From contig NZ_CP102512.1 in NCBI RefSeq assembly GCF_024612015.1, forward strand, positions 8,308,001 through 8,372,000: a stretch of DNA of 64,000 bases, given 5' to 3'. Positions 39,684-46,619 of this stretch are shown one piece after another. Source of the DNA: Streptomyces sp. CA-210063 (GTDB taxonomy: Bacteria; Actinomycetota; Actinomycetes; Streptomycetales; Streptomycetaceae). The stretch's first letter is position 1. The number at the start of each line of letters is the position of its first letter. The translations under genes were made by a program, and so were the position numbers. A model generated the notes under the pieces. It made no database searches. It was not told the DNA's origin and saw nothing but the letters and a program-made list of their open reading frames with translations.

Positions 39684-40388
39684 TTGAGCCGCTCGGTTCT
39701 CGTCACCGGAGGCAACCGGGGCATCGGCCTCGCCATCGCCCGCGCGTTCGCCGACAACGGCGACAAGGTCGCGATCACGTACCGCTCGGGTGAGCCGCCG
39801 GCCGGCTTCCTGGCCGTCAGGTGCGACATCACCGACCCCGAGCAGGTGGAGCAGGCCTACAAGGAGATCGAGGCCGTGCACGGCCCGGTCGAGGTCCTGA
39901 TCGCCAACGCCGGCGTCACCAAGGACCAGCTCCTGATGCGCATGACCGAGGAGGACTTCACCTCGGTCATCGACACCAACCTCACCGGCACCTTCCGCGT
40001 CGTCAAGCGCGCCAATCGCGCGATGCTGCGCGCCAAGAAGGGCCGCGTCGTCCTCATCTCGTCGGTCGTGGGCCTGTACGGCTCCCCGGGTCAGGCCAAC
40101 TACGCCGCCTCCAAGGCCGCCCTCGTCGGCTTCGCGCGCTCCCTCGCCCGTGAGCTCGGCTCGCGCAACATCACCTTCAACGTCGTCGCCCCCGGCTTCG
40201 TCGACACCGACATGACCAAGGTGCTCACCGACGAGCAGCGCGCGGGCATCGTGTCGCAGGTGCCGCTCGGCCGGTACGCGCAGCCCGAGGAGGTCGCCGC
40301 GACGGTGCGGTTCCTCGCCTCGGACGACGCCTCGTACATCACTGGAGCCGTCATCCCCGTAGACGGCGGACTGGGAATGGGTCACTGA
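39684..40388 (+). CDS. fabG: 3-oxoacyl-ACP reductase FabG
   Basis: 234 aa SDR. The cofactor motif TGGNRGIGLAIA, catalytic Ser in LISSVVGLYG and Tyr/Lys in NYAASKAAL are all present, with IPVDGGLGMGH at the end. Start is TTG at 39684 with AAGGAAAGGG upstream. It is followed 3 bp later by fabI, so the two FAS-II reductases form one operon, like mabA-inhA in mycobacteria. Compare the SDR at 8591, which lacks the Tyr and Lys. Confidence 0.95.
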   Translation: MSRSVLVTGGNRGIGLAIARAFADNGDKVAITYRSGEPPAGFLAVRCDITDPEQVEQAYKEIEAVHGPVEVLIANAGVTKDQLLMRMTEEDFTSVIDTNLTGTFRVVKRANRAMLRAKKGRVVLISSVVGLYGSPGQANYAASKAALVGFARSLARELGSRNITFNVVAPGFVDTDMTKVLTDEQRAGIVSQVPLGRYAQPEEVAATVRFLASDDASYITGAVIPVDGGLGMGH

Positions 40389-40391
40389 ACC

Positions 40392-41159
40392 ATGAGCGGA
40401 ATCCTCGAGGGCAAGCGCGTCCTGATCACCGGTGTGCTGATGGAGTCCTCCATCGCCTTCCACACCGCCAAGCTGGCCCAGGAGCAGGGCGCCGAGATCA
40501 TCCTGACCGCGTTCCCGCGGCCCACGCTGACCGAGCGCATCGCCAAGAAGCTCCCGAAGCCGACCAAGGTCATCGAGCTCGACGTCACCAACGACGAGCA
40601 CCTCGGGCGCCTCGCCGACATCGTCGGTGAGGAGCTCGGCGGCCTCGACGGCGTCGTCCACTCCATCGGCTTCGCCCCGCAGGACGCCCTCGGCGGCAAC
40701 TTCCTCAACACGCCGTTCGAGTCCGTCGCCACCGCCATGCACGTCTCGGCGTACTCCCTGAAGTCGCTCACCATGGCCTGCCTGCCGCTGATGCAGAACG
40801 GCGGCTCGGTCGTCGGCCTCACCTTCGACGCGAAGTTCGCCTGGCCGCAGTACGACTGGATGGGCCCGGCCAAGGCCGCCCTGGAGGCCACCAGCCGTTA
40901 CATCGCTCGCGACCTGGGCAAGCAGAACATCCGCTGCAACCTCGTCTCCGCCGGCCCCCTCGCCTCCATGGCCGCCAAGTCCATCCCTGGCTTCGGCGAA
41001 CTGGCCGCCGTGTGGGACGACCGCGCGCCCCTGGAGTGGGACCTCAAGGACCCCGAGCCGGCCGGCCGCGGTGTCGTCGCGCTGCTCAGCGACTGGTTCC
41101 CCAAGACCACCGGCGAGATCATCCACGTGGACGGCGGGCTGCACGCGATCGGCGCGTGA
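40392..41159 (+). CDS. fabI: Enoyl-ACP reductase FabI (InhA-like)
   Basis: 255 aa. InhA-type features: ITGVLMESSIAFHTAKLA (NADH-binding, no classical TGxxxGxG), DGVVHSIGFAPQDALGG, and YDWMGPAKAAL with Tyr and Lys in YxxMxxxK form. It reduces trans-2-enoyl-ACP in the last step of each FAS-II cycle. ATG at 40392, 3 bp after fabG. A 20-bp-stem terminator follows. Confidence 0.96.
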   Translation: MSGILEGKRVLITGVLMESSIAFHTAKLAQEQGAEIILTAFPRPTLTERIAKKLPKPTKVIELDVTNDEHLGRLADIVGEELGGLDGVVHSIGFAPQDALGGNFLNTPFESVATAMHVSAYSLKSLTMACLPLMQNGGSVVGLTFDAKFAWPQYDWMGPAKAALEATSRYIARDLGKQNIRCNLVSAGPLASMAAKSIPGFGELAAVWDDRAPLEWDLKDPEPAGRGVVALLSDWFPKTTGEIIHVDGGLHAIGA

Positions 41160-41176
41160 ACGCTGCCGCTGGGCCT

Positions 41177-41227
41177 GACCGACGGCTGGGCCCGCATCCC
41201 TCTCGGGTGCGGGCCCAGCCGTCGGTC
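41177..41227. terminator. 20-bp perfect-stem hairpin after fabI
   Basis: The arm GACCGACGGCTGGGCCCGCA (41177-41196) pairs perfectly with 41208-41227 across an 11-nt loop. It is the longest stem in the window. Confidence 0.85.
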
Positions 41228-41325
41228 GTCGTCACTCGTTCGGCCCATCCGACGGGCCGCCGGGGCCGGGTGCCGCGCAGGCTGGACGTACACCGCCCAG
41301 CCACTCGGCCGAGGAGGTCCCCCTT

Positions 41326-41679
41326 GTGCGCATCTCCCGCAGCATCGCCCCCGCTGTCGTCGCCCTGGCTCTCGTACTCGCCCTCCCGTCCGAAGCGACA
41401 CCGCACGCGCGCGTGAGGGACGGAAACGATGACAAGCCCGATCCCTTCGGGGCGGCCTGCCGCAGCACCGTCATCGGCTCCCAGGTGATCGCGCACTGCT
41501 TCAACCCCTACGTGGCCGTCGACCGTGTGCGGCTGCACATCGAGTGCGCGCGGTGGTGGGACATCGACAGCGACGGCGCCCAGGTCGAGACGGGGCCGGC
41601 GCAGACCGTACGGCTCACCGGGCGCTGCTGGAAGGAAGTCCGCTCGGTGTGGTTCAGCCACCAGCGGGCGGCGGACTGA
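41326..41679 (+). CDS. Secreted hypothetical protein (117 aa)
   Basis: GTG start with GAGGAGG upstream. Signal peptide SRSIAPAVVALALVLALPSEA (cleavage near residue 24-29). The mature part has four Cys (FGAACR, IAHCFN, IECARWW, TGRCWKE), consistent with two disulfides, and WF/WW aromatic pairs. No family recognised. Its 3' end overlaps the convergent GntR gene by 26 bp. Confidence 0.75.
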   Translation: MRISRSIAPAVVALALVLALPSEATPHARVRDGNDDKPDPFGAACRSTVIGSQVIAHCFNPYVAVDRVRLHIECARWWDIDSDGAQVETGPAQTVRLTGRCWKEVRSVWFSHQRAAD

Positions 41680-42349
41680 CCCGTCCGGGACGGCAGTGGA
41701 AGGGATAGCCGGCCGCCTCCGCCGCGGCGGTCTCCGCGTCGCCCGCGCGGATCGCGTCCACGAGCCGGGCGTGGTCCATGTACGTCTCCGGGGTCAGCTC
41801 CTCGCCCACGTCACCGCGCAGCCAGTCCCGCAGCACCTCTCCCAGGTCCGCGTAGACCGTCGTGACGACGTCGTTGTGAGAGGCGGCCACGACCGCCAGG
41901 TGGAAGGTCGCGTCGGCGGTCACGAAGGCCTCCGCGTCCCCCGAAGCCCAGGCCTCCTCACGCCGCAGGAGCAGCGCGTCCAGCTGCTTCAGGTCCTTCT
42001 CGGTGCGCCGCTCGGCGGCCAGCTTCGCGGCGCTCGACTCCAGGGCGGAACGCAGCTCGGCGATGTGGTTCGGGTCGGCGTCCGCGAAGCGGCGGTGCAT
42101 CACGCCCGCGAGTTCGCTGGTCGCGACGACGTAGGTGCCGGAGCCCTGGCGGATGTCGAGCAGACCGTTGTGCGCGAGCGCGCGGACGGCCTCGCGGACC
42201 GTGTTCCGGGCGACGCCCAGCTGCTCGACCAGCTCCGGCTCGGTGGGGATGCGGGAGCCGACCGGCCACTCGCCCGAGGTGATCTGGTGCCGCAGCGCGG
42301 CGATGACCTGCTCGGACAACGCCGATCGGCGGGGATGGCTCAGCGGCAT
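41654..42349 (-). CDS. GntR family (FCD/FadR type) transcriptional regulator
   Basis: 231 aa. N-terminal wHTH (about 8-75: ALSEQVIAALRHQITSGEW then LVEQLGVARNTVREAVRAL) and a C-terminal all-helical FCD effector domain with metal-binding histidine-type positions (DATFHLAVVAASHN, MDHARLVDAI). ATG at 42349. Divergent from the MFS gene, with a perfect palindrome between them, so it probably controls that gene and itself. Confidence 0.92.
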   Translation of the reverse strand: MPLSHPRRSALSEQVIAALRHQITSGEWPVGSRIPTEPELVEQLGVARNTVREAVRALAHNGLLDIRQGSGTYVVATSELAGVMHRRFADADPNHIAELRSALESSAAKLAAERRTEKDLKQLDALLLRREEAWASGDAEAFVTADATFHLAVVAASHNDVVTTVYADLGEVLRDWLRGDVGEELTPETYMDHARLVDAIRAGDAETAAAEAAGYPFHCRPGRVSPPPAGG

Positions 42350-42402
42350 GGCACACCTTCGCACGGACGGGCCGACCGGGAGCAGCCGGGCCATGGACAA
42401 CC

Positions 42403-42417
42403 AATCATCCTATGATT
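42403..42417. promoter_or_regulatory. Palindrome AATCAT-CCT-ATGATT, candidate GntR operator
   Basis: Perfect 6-bp inverted repeat with 3-nt spacer between the divergent GntR and MFS genes. A third ATGAT half-site follows at 42421-ish (TATGATTCTATGAT). The local AT-richness also fits the promoter. Confidence 0.55.
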
Positions 42418-42419
42418 CT

Positions 42420-43754
42420 ATGATGGGCGTCATGGTGAGCGAGGAAACCCTGACGGCGACGTCCACCCCCGAACGAGCCGCATCCGAACGAGCCACTCCG
42501 CGACGAGCCGCACCCGAACCTCCGGCGCGGGGCTCGCGCGCGTGGACGACGCGGCTGATGATCCTGGGCATCGTCCTGACGGCCCTCAATCTCCGCCCCG
42601 CCATCACCAGCCTCGGCGCCCTCCTCGAAGAGGTGCGCGACGGGCTCGGCATGAGCGGCAGCGTCGCGGGGCTCCTCACCTCCGTACCGCCGCTCTGCTT
42701 CGCCGTCTTCGGCGTGATGGCGCCCCGGCTCGCCCGCCGCTTCGGCCCGGCCGCCGTCGTCTGCGCCGGCATGGCCGCGATCGCCACCGGCCTGCTGCTC
42801 CGGCCGTACGCCGGCGGCACGGCCGGCTTCCTGGCCGCGAGCGCCCTCGCCCTGATGGGCATCGCCGTCAGCAACATCCTGATGCCGGTCATCGTCAAGC
42901 GCTGGTTCCCGGACCGGATCGGCTCCATGACAGGCCTGTACTCCATGGCCCTCGCCCTCGGCACCTCGTCCGCCGCGGCCGTCACCGTGCCCATGACCGA
43001 GGCGCTGGGCGGGAGTTGGCGGACCGGGCTCGCGGCCTGGGCGGTTCTCGCGGTGGTCGCCGTGGTTCCGTGGCTGCCGTTCGTACGGGATCGCGGCGCA
43101 CGCTCGCCCGAGCAGCGGGGCTCCGTACGCGGGGGAGGGCGGGCACCCGCGCGCGCGGAGGGTCCCGCGCTGCGGATCACCCGGAGCCGGACCGCCTGGG
43201 CGCTCGCCGTGTTCTTCGGGCTCCAGGCGACCGCCGCGTACATCACGATGGGGTGGATGCCGCAGATCTTCCGTGACGCGGGGGTCCCGGCGGGCACGGC
43301 GGGCCTGCTGCTGGCCGTCACGATGGTGATGGGCGTACCCCTGGCCTTCGTGATCCCCCGGCTCGCCACCCGGCTGCCCCACCAGGGGCCGATCGTGGCC
43401 GTACTGGGCGTCTGCGGCCTCCTCGGGTACGGCGGCCTCCATCTCGCCCCGGCGGACGGCGCCTGGGCCTGGGCGCTGCTGATCGGCATCGCCAACTGCT
43501 CCTTCCCGCTGGCGCTCACGATGGTCGGCATGCGGGCCCGCACCGGCGCGGGCGTGGTCAAGCTGTCCGCCTTCGCCCAGAGCACGGGCTATCTGATCTC
43601 CGTCCCCGGCCCGCTCCTCGTCGGCGTCCTCTACCAGCACAGCGGCGGCTGGGGCCTGCCCCTCGCCCTCATGGCCGCCCTGATGCTCCCGCAGATCGCG
43701 GCGGGCGTCCTGGCGGGCCGCGACCGGGTGGTGGAGGACGAAGCCGTGCGCTGA
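42420..43754 (+). CDS. MFS transporter of the CynX/NimT family
   Basis: 444 aa, 12 TM helices after a 40-residue hydrophilic, Ala/Arg/Pro-rich N-terminus. LNLRPAITSLGALLEEVRD (TM1 and first loop) and SNILMPVIVKRWFPDRIGSM are typical of CynX/NimT carriers, which are linked to cyanate or 2-nitroimidazole transport. ATG at 42420 is chosen; 42423 and 42432 are alternatives. No Shine-Dalgarno is seen before any of them, so the message may be leaderless or nearly so, and the palindrome would then lie across the promoter. Confidence 0.88.
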   Translation: MMGVMVSEETLTATSTPERAASERATPRRAAPEPPARGSRAWTTRLMILGIVLTALNLRPAITSLGALLEEVRDGLGMSGSVAGLLTSVPPLCFAVFGVMAPRLARRFGPAAVVCAGMAAIATGLLLRPYAGGTAGFLAASALALMGIAVSNILMPVIVKRWFPDRIGSMTGLYSMALALGTSSAAAVTVPMTEALGGSWRTGLAAWAVLAVVAVVPWLPFVRDRGARSPEQRGSVRGGGRAPARAEGPALRITRSRTAWALAVFFGLQATAAYITMGWMPQIFRDAGVPAGTAGLLLAVTMVMGVPLAFVIPRLATRLPHQGPIVAVLGVCGLLGYGGLHLAPADGAWAWALLIGIANCSFPLALTMVGMRARTGAGVVKLSAFAQSTGYLISVPGPLLVGVLYQHSGGWGLPLALMAALMLPQIAAGVLAGRDRVVEDEAVR

Positions 43755-43803
43755 GGCGCACCCCGACGTCTCCGCCCCGGTTCGGGGGTGCGAAACTGGG
43801 CGT

Positions 43804-43920
43804 ATGCCAGTGCTCGACCCGAACCCCCAGAACGGCCAGAAGAAGATGCTCCTGGTCTTCGGCTCGTTCCTCGCCATCTTCGTCGTCATCGGGATCATCG
43901 CGGCGATCGCGTCGCCGTGA
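43804..43920 (+). CDS. SGM_5486 family transporter-associated small protein (38 aa)
   Basis: Reads MPVLDPNPQNGQKKM followed by one TM helix (LLVFGSFLAIFVVIGIIAAI) and ASP. The N-terminal PVLDPNPQNGQKK is characteristic of the SGM_5486 family, small proteins found immediately after this kind of MFS transporter in Streptomyces, as here (49 bp after its stop). It may be a small regulatory subunit of the carrier. Confidence 0.8.
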   Translation: MPVLDPNPQNGQKKMLLVFGSFLAIFVVIGIIAAIASP

Positions 43921-43931
43921 CCGTCGAGGGT

Positions 43932-43957
43932 GGGGTTAACCCCCCATCCCCTAGGGG
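43932..43957. promoter_or_regulatory. Two adjacent palindromes, GGGGTTAACCCC and CCCCTAGGGG
   Basis: Perfect 12-bp palindrome at 43932-43943 and perfect 10-bp palindrome at 43948-43957, 4 bp apart, about 140 bp before the next start. Candidate operator pair; no regulator identified. Confidence 0.5.
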
Positions 43958-44095
43958 GCGAGTCTCAGGGTGAAGTGGGTGGATCACCGGATGGGTTGTG
44001 TCGTGCGGATTCCGTAACTTCGAAATGTGGCCGCAGGGGACCCGAGAGGGCCCACGGAGGACCGGGCCACGAGACTCGGAGACCACGGAGGCGGC

Positions 44096-44311
44096 ATGTC
44101 GGCCCGTACGCACACCCGGCCCCACCCGGCGACCACGAGCCGCGTCGACATCCGGCTCCCCTGGTGGGCGGTCGCCCTGCCCGCCCTCGGTTTCGTCACG
44201 CTCCTGCTGCTGATCCTCAACCCCGCGGAAGCCCGGGCGGCCAGCGGCGACCCCATGATCGCCCACCTCCTGGAGCGCATACAGCAGGCCCTGCTGAACC
44301 ACGCACCGTGA
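44096..44311 (+). CDS. Small membrane protein (71 aa)
   Basis: N-terminal hydrophilic part (1-20), one TM helix (about 22-44, LPWWAVALPALGFVTLLLLIL) and a short tail (SGDPMIAHLLERIQQALLNH) that forms an amphipathic helix. GGAGG upstream of the ATG. No family recognised; the position between the MFS block and sixA is not informative. Confidence 0.7.
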   Translation: MSARTHTRPHPATTSRVDIRLPWWAVALPALGFVTLLLLILNPAEARAASGDPMIAHLLERIQQALLNHAP

Positions 44312-44407
44312 CGAGCCCTCGGCCCTCCGGAGCGCATGTACCGGTGTCGGGTATCCGCACTTCAACTCCCTGCGCCCCATGGCCTGTTTCGTGCGAAGCT
44401 GGGACGC

Positions 44408-44926
44408 ATGAGCGTCGCAGAACCCCGCAGGATTGTCCTCTTCCGGCATGCGAAGGCCGACTGGCCCCAGGTTTCCGACCACGAGCGGCCGCTCGCCGAC
44501 CGGGGCCGTATGGACGCCGCCGTCGCCGGGCGCAAGCTGGCCGACTCCGGCATCCCCTTCGACCTTGCCCTCTGCTCCACGGCCGTCAGGACCCGTGAGA
44601 CCTGGAAGCTGGCCGTTCATGAATTGCCCGAGCGGCCGAAAACGGTCTACGAGGAGCGGATCTACGAGGCCTCGCCCGGCGAGCTGATCGCCCTGCTCAA
44701 CGAAACCCCGGACGACGCCCAGAACGTCCTTCTGATCGGCCACAACCCCGGAATCCAGGGCCTCGCCGACATCCTCGCCGGCCAAGGCGAGGGCGACGCC
44801 CGCGAGCGGATGAGCCGCCTCGGCTTCCCCGCCGCCGCCTTCGCCGTGCTCTCCTTCGACGGCCCCTGGAAGAGCCTGGAACCGGGCGGGGCCACGCTGG
44901 CCGACTACTGGACGCCGACGGAATAA
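44408..44926 (+). CDS. sixA: Histidine phosphatase of the SixA family
   Basis: 172 aa. The phosphoglycerate-mutase-like RHG motif appears as LFRHAKADWP near residue 12, and IGHNPGIQGL around 112 carries the second catalytic His. SixA removes phosphate from phosphohistidine of HPt or PTS proteins in E. coli. Monocistronic, ends at the terminator 44991-45025. Confidence 0.9.
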   Translation: MSVAEPRRIVLFRHAKADWPQVSDHERPLADRGRMDAAVAGRKLADSGIPFDLALCSTAVRTRETWKLAVHELPERPKTVYEERIYEASPGELIALLNETPDDAQNVLLIGHNPGIQGLADILAGQGEGDARERMSRLGFPAAAFAVLSFDGPWKSLEPGGATLADYWTPTE

Positions 44927-44990
44927 CCCCGGCCGAGCGACCCCGCCGGCACGCGGGGTACGGCCCACCGGCACCCGCCACCTGGCACGA

Positions 44991-45025
44991 CGAAGGCCCG
45001 GCACCACCTCGGTGCCGGGCCTTCG
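44991..45025. terminator. Convergent 14-bp-stem terminator between sixA and serB
   Basis: CGAAGGCCCGGCAC/GTGCCGGGCCTTCG with a 7-nt loop. Confidence 0.85.
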
Positions 45026-45038
45026 CGCAGCTGCTTGC

Positions 45039-46247
45039 CTACTCGTCGTGCGTGTCCGCCGCCTCGACCTCTTCCCGGGTCACCCCGAGGAGGTACAGGA
45101 CGGTGTCGAGGAAGGGGAAGTTCACCGCGGTGTGCGCTGCCTCGCGGACGACCGGCTTGGCGTTGAAGGCGACGCCCAGGCCGGCCGCGTTGAGCATGTC
45201 GAGGTCGTTGGCGCCGTCGCCGATCGCCACGGTCTGGGCCAGCGGGACCCCCGCCTCGGCGGCGAACCGGCGCAGCAGCCGGGCCTTGCCCGCGCGGTCG
45301 ACGATCTCGCCGACGACCTTGCCGGTGAGCTTCCCGTCGACGATCTCCAGCGTGTTGGCCTGTGCGAAGTCGAGGCCCAGCCGCTCCCTGAGGTCGTCCG
45401 TGACCTGGGTGAACCCGCCCGAGACGACACCGACTTGGAAGCCGAGCCGCTTCAGCGTACGGATCAGCGTGCGCGCCCCCGGCGTGAGCCGCACCTCGCT
45501 GCGCACCTTGTCGACCACCGAGGCGTCGAGCCCCTCCAGCAGCGCCACGCGCGCGTGCAGCGACTGCTCGAAGTCCAGCTCCCCGCGCATCGCGGCCGCC
45601 GTCACCTCGGCGACCTCCTTCTCGCACCCGGCGTGCGCGGCGAAGAGCTCGATCACCTCGTCCTGGATGAGCGTGGAGTCCACATCCATGACCACCAGCC
45701 GCTGGGCCCGCCGGTGCAGCCCCGCCGCGACCACGGCCACGTCCACGCCCAGCGCGACGGACTCGGTCACCAGCGCGGTCCGCAGTGTCTCCGGCTCCGT
45801 ACCGGACACCGCGAACTCCACGGCCGTCACCGGGTACTTGGCGAGGCGGAAGATACGGTCGATGTTGCCGCCGGTCGCCGTGATCCGGGCGGCGATGCGG
45901 GCGGTGGACTCGGCGGTCAGCGGGTGGCCGAGCACGGTGACGTGCGAGCGGCCGAGGCCACGCGGCCGGTTGTCGCCCAGGCCGGAGATGATCTCCGCCT
46001 GCATCTTCATCGACTCCGCCCAGCTGTGGACGGTCGCCCGCAGGTCGCCCTCCTGTCCGGCGGGCGGCTCGGTCACGAGCGCGCACAGCACCATCCGGCC
46101 ACGGGTGACGACCTGCTCGATGTCGACCACGTCGACGGAGTACGCGCCGAGGGTGTCGAACAATCCAGCGGTGATGCCCGGCCGGTCCTTGCCGAAGATC
46201 TTGACGAGGAGAGTGGGGACGTCAGAGGAGGTCTGCGAAGCGCTCAT
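45039..46247 (-). CDS. serB: Phosphoserine phosphatase SerB
   Basis: 402 aa. N-terminal pair of ACT domains (about 10-175; VKIFGKDRPGITAGLFDTL is the first) and a HAD phosphatase domain: VVMDVDSTLIQDE gives the nucleophile Asp, VSGGFTQV motif II and IGDGANDLDML the metal-binding Asp residues. It makes L-serine from phosphoserine. ATG at 46247. The long intergenic region upstream carries the 21-bp minisatellite. Confidence 0.95.
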   Translation of the reverse strand: MSASQTSSDVPTLLVKIFGKDRPGITAGLFDTLGAYSVDVVDIEQVVTRGRMVLCALVTEPPAGQEGDLRATVHSWAESMKMQAEIISGLGDNRPRGLGRSHVTVLGHPLTAESTARIAARITATGGNIDRIFRLAKYPVTAVEFAVSGTEPETLRTALVTESVALGVDVAVVAAGLHRRAQRLVVMDVDSTLIQDEVIELFAAHAGCEKEVAEVTAAAMRGELDFEQSLHARVALLEGLDASVVDKVRSEVRLTPGARTLIRTLKRLGFQVGVVSGGFTQVTDDLRERLGLDFAQANTLEIVDGKLTGKVVGEIVDRAGKARLLRRFAAEAGVPLAQTVAIGDGANDLDMLNAAGLGVAFNAKPVVREAAHTAVNFPFLDTVLYLLGVTREEVEAADTHDE

Positions 46248-46387
46248 GATGCACCAACCGTATCCGGCGCCCCGTGCCTTTGCCCCTGAGGTCCGCCCAG
46301 CGGACGGAGAACACTGGGTTACCAGCGATTGAAGCGCACCCGGATCGTGTACGACGCCACGGGGAGAGACCTCCCGCATCACCCCCG

Positions 46388-46492
46388 CATCAGCCCCGCG
46401 TCACCCGGCATCAGCCCCGTGTCTCCCGGCATCAGCCCCGTGTCTCCCGGCATCAGCCCCGTGTCTCCCGGCATCAGCCCCGTGTCTCCCGC
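46388..46492. repeat. Minisatellite, five copies of a 21-bp unit
   Basis: CATCAGCCCCGTGTCTCCCGG repeats at 46388, 46409, 46430, 46451 and 46472; the first copy differs in a few bases (GCGTCACCC), the rest are nearly identical. 21 bp is a multiple of 3, giving heptapeptide ISPVSPG on one strand, but no credible gene covers it. A partial copy precedes it near 46378. Confidence 0.9.
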
Positions 46493-46498
46493 TGTCCC

Positions 46499-46605
46499 AG
46501 CTGCGGGCAGTCGTGCCGCTGGGGCGGTGGGGACACCTCCCGATCGAGTGAAGCCGGGAGTGGGGGAGAGTGGGCGCAGCGGCACCCGCCGAGCGCCGGT
46601 GAGCG
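46499..46605. repeat. Dispersed intergenic repeat, family C, copy 1
   Basis: 107 bp from AGCTGCGGGCAGTCGTGCCG to GAGCGCCGGTGAGCG, with GTGGGCGCAGCGGCACCCGC in the second half. A copy of the same length is at 57338-57444 with about a dozen differences. Confidence 0.8.
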
Positions 46606-46619
46606 CCTCCCCGGCTGCC

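Larger units (their letters stand above)
46248..46619. other. Intergenic region, 372 bp, with two kinds of repeat
   Basis: Holds the serB promoter side (46248-46380), the 21-bp minisatellite (46388-46492) and a family C repeat (46499-46605), which ends 14 bp before the stop of the streptophobe gene. No convincing gene. Confidence 0.7.

Noticed and set aside
46388..46492. CRISPR array
   Set aside because: The units are directly adjacent 21-mers with no spacers, and no cas genes are present.
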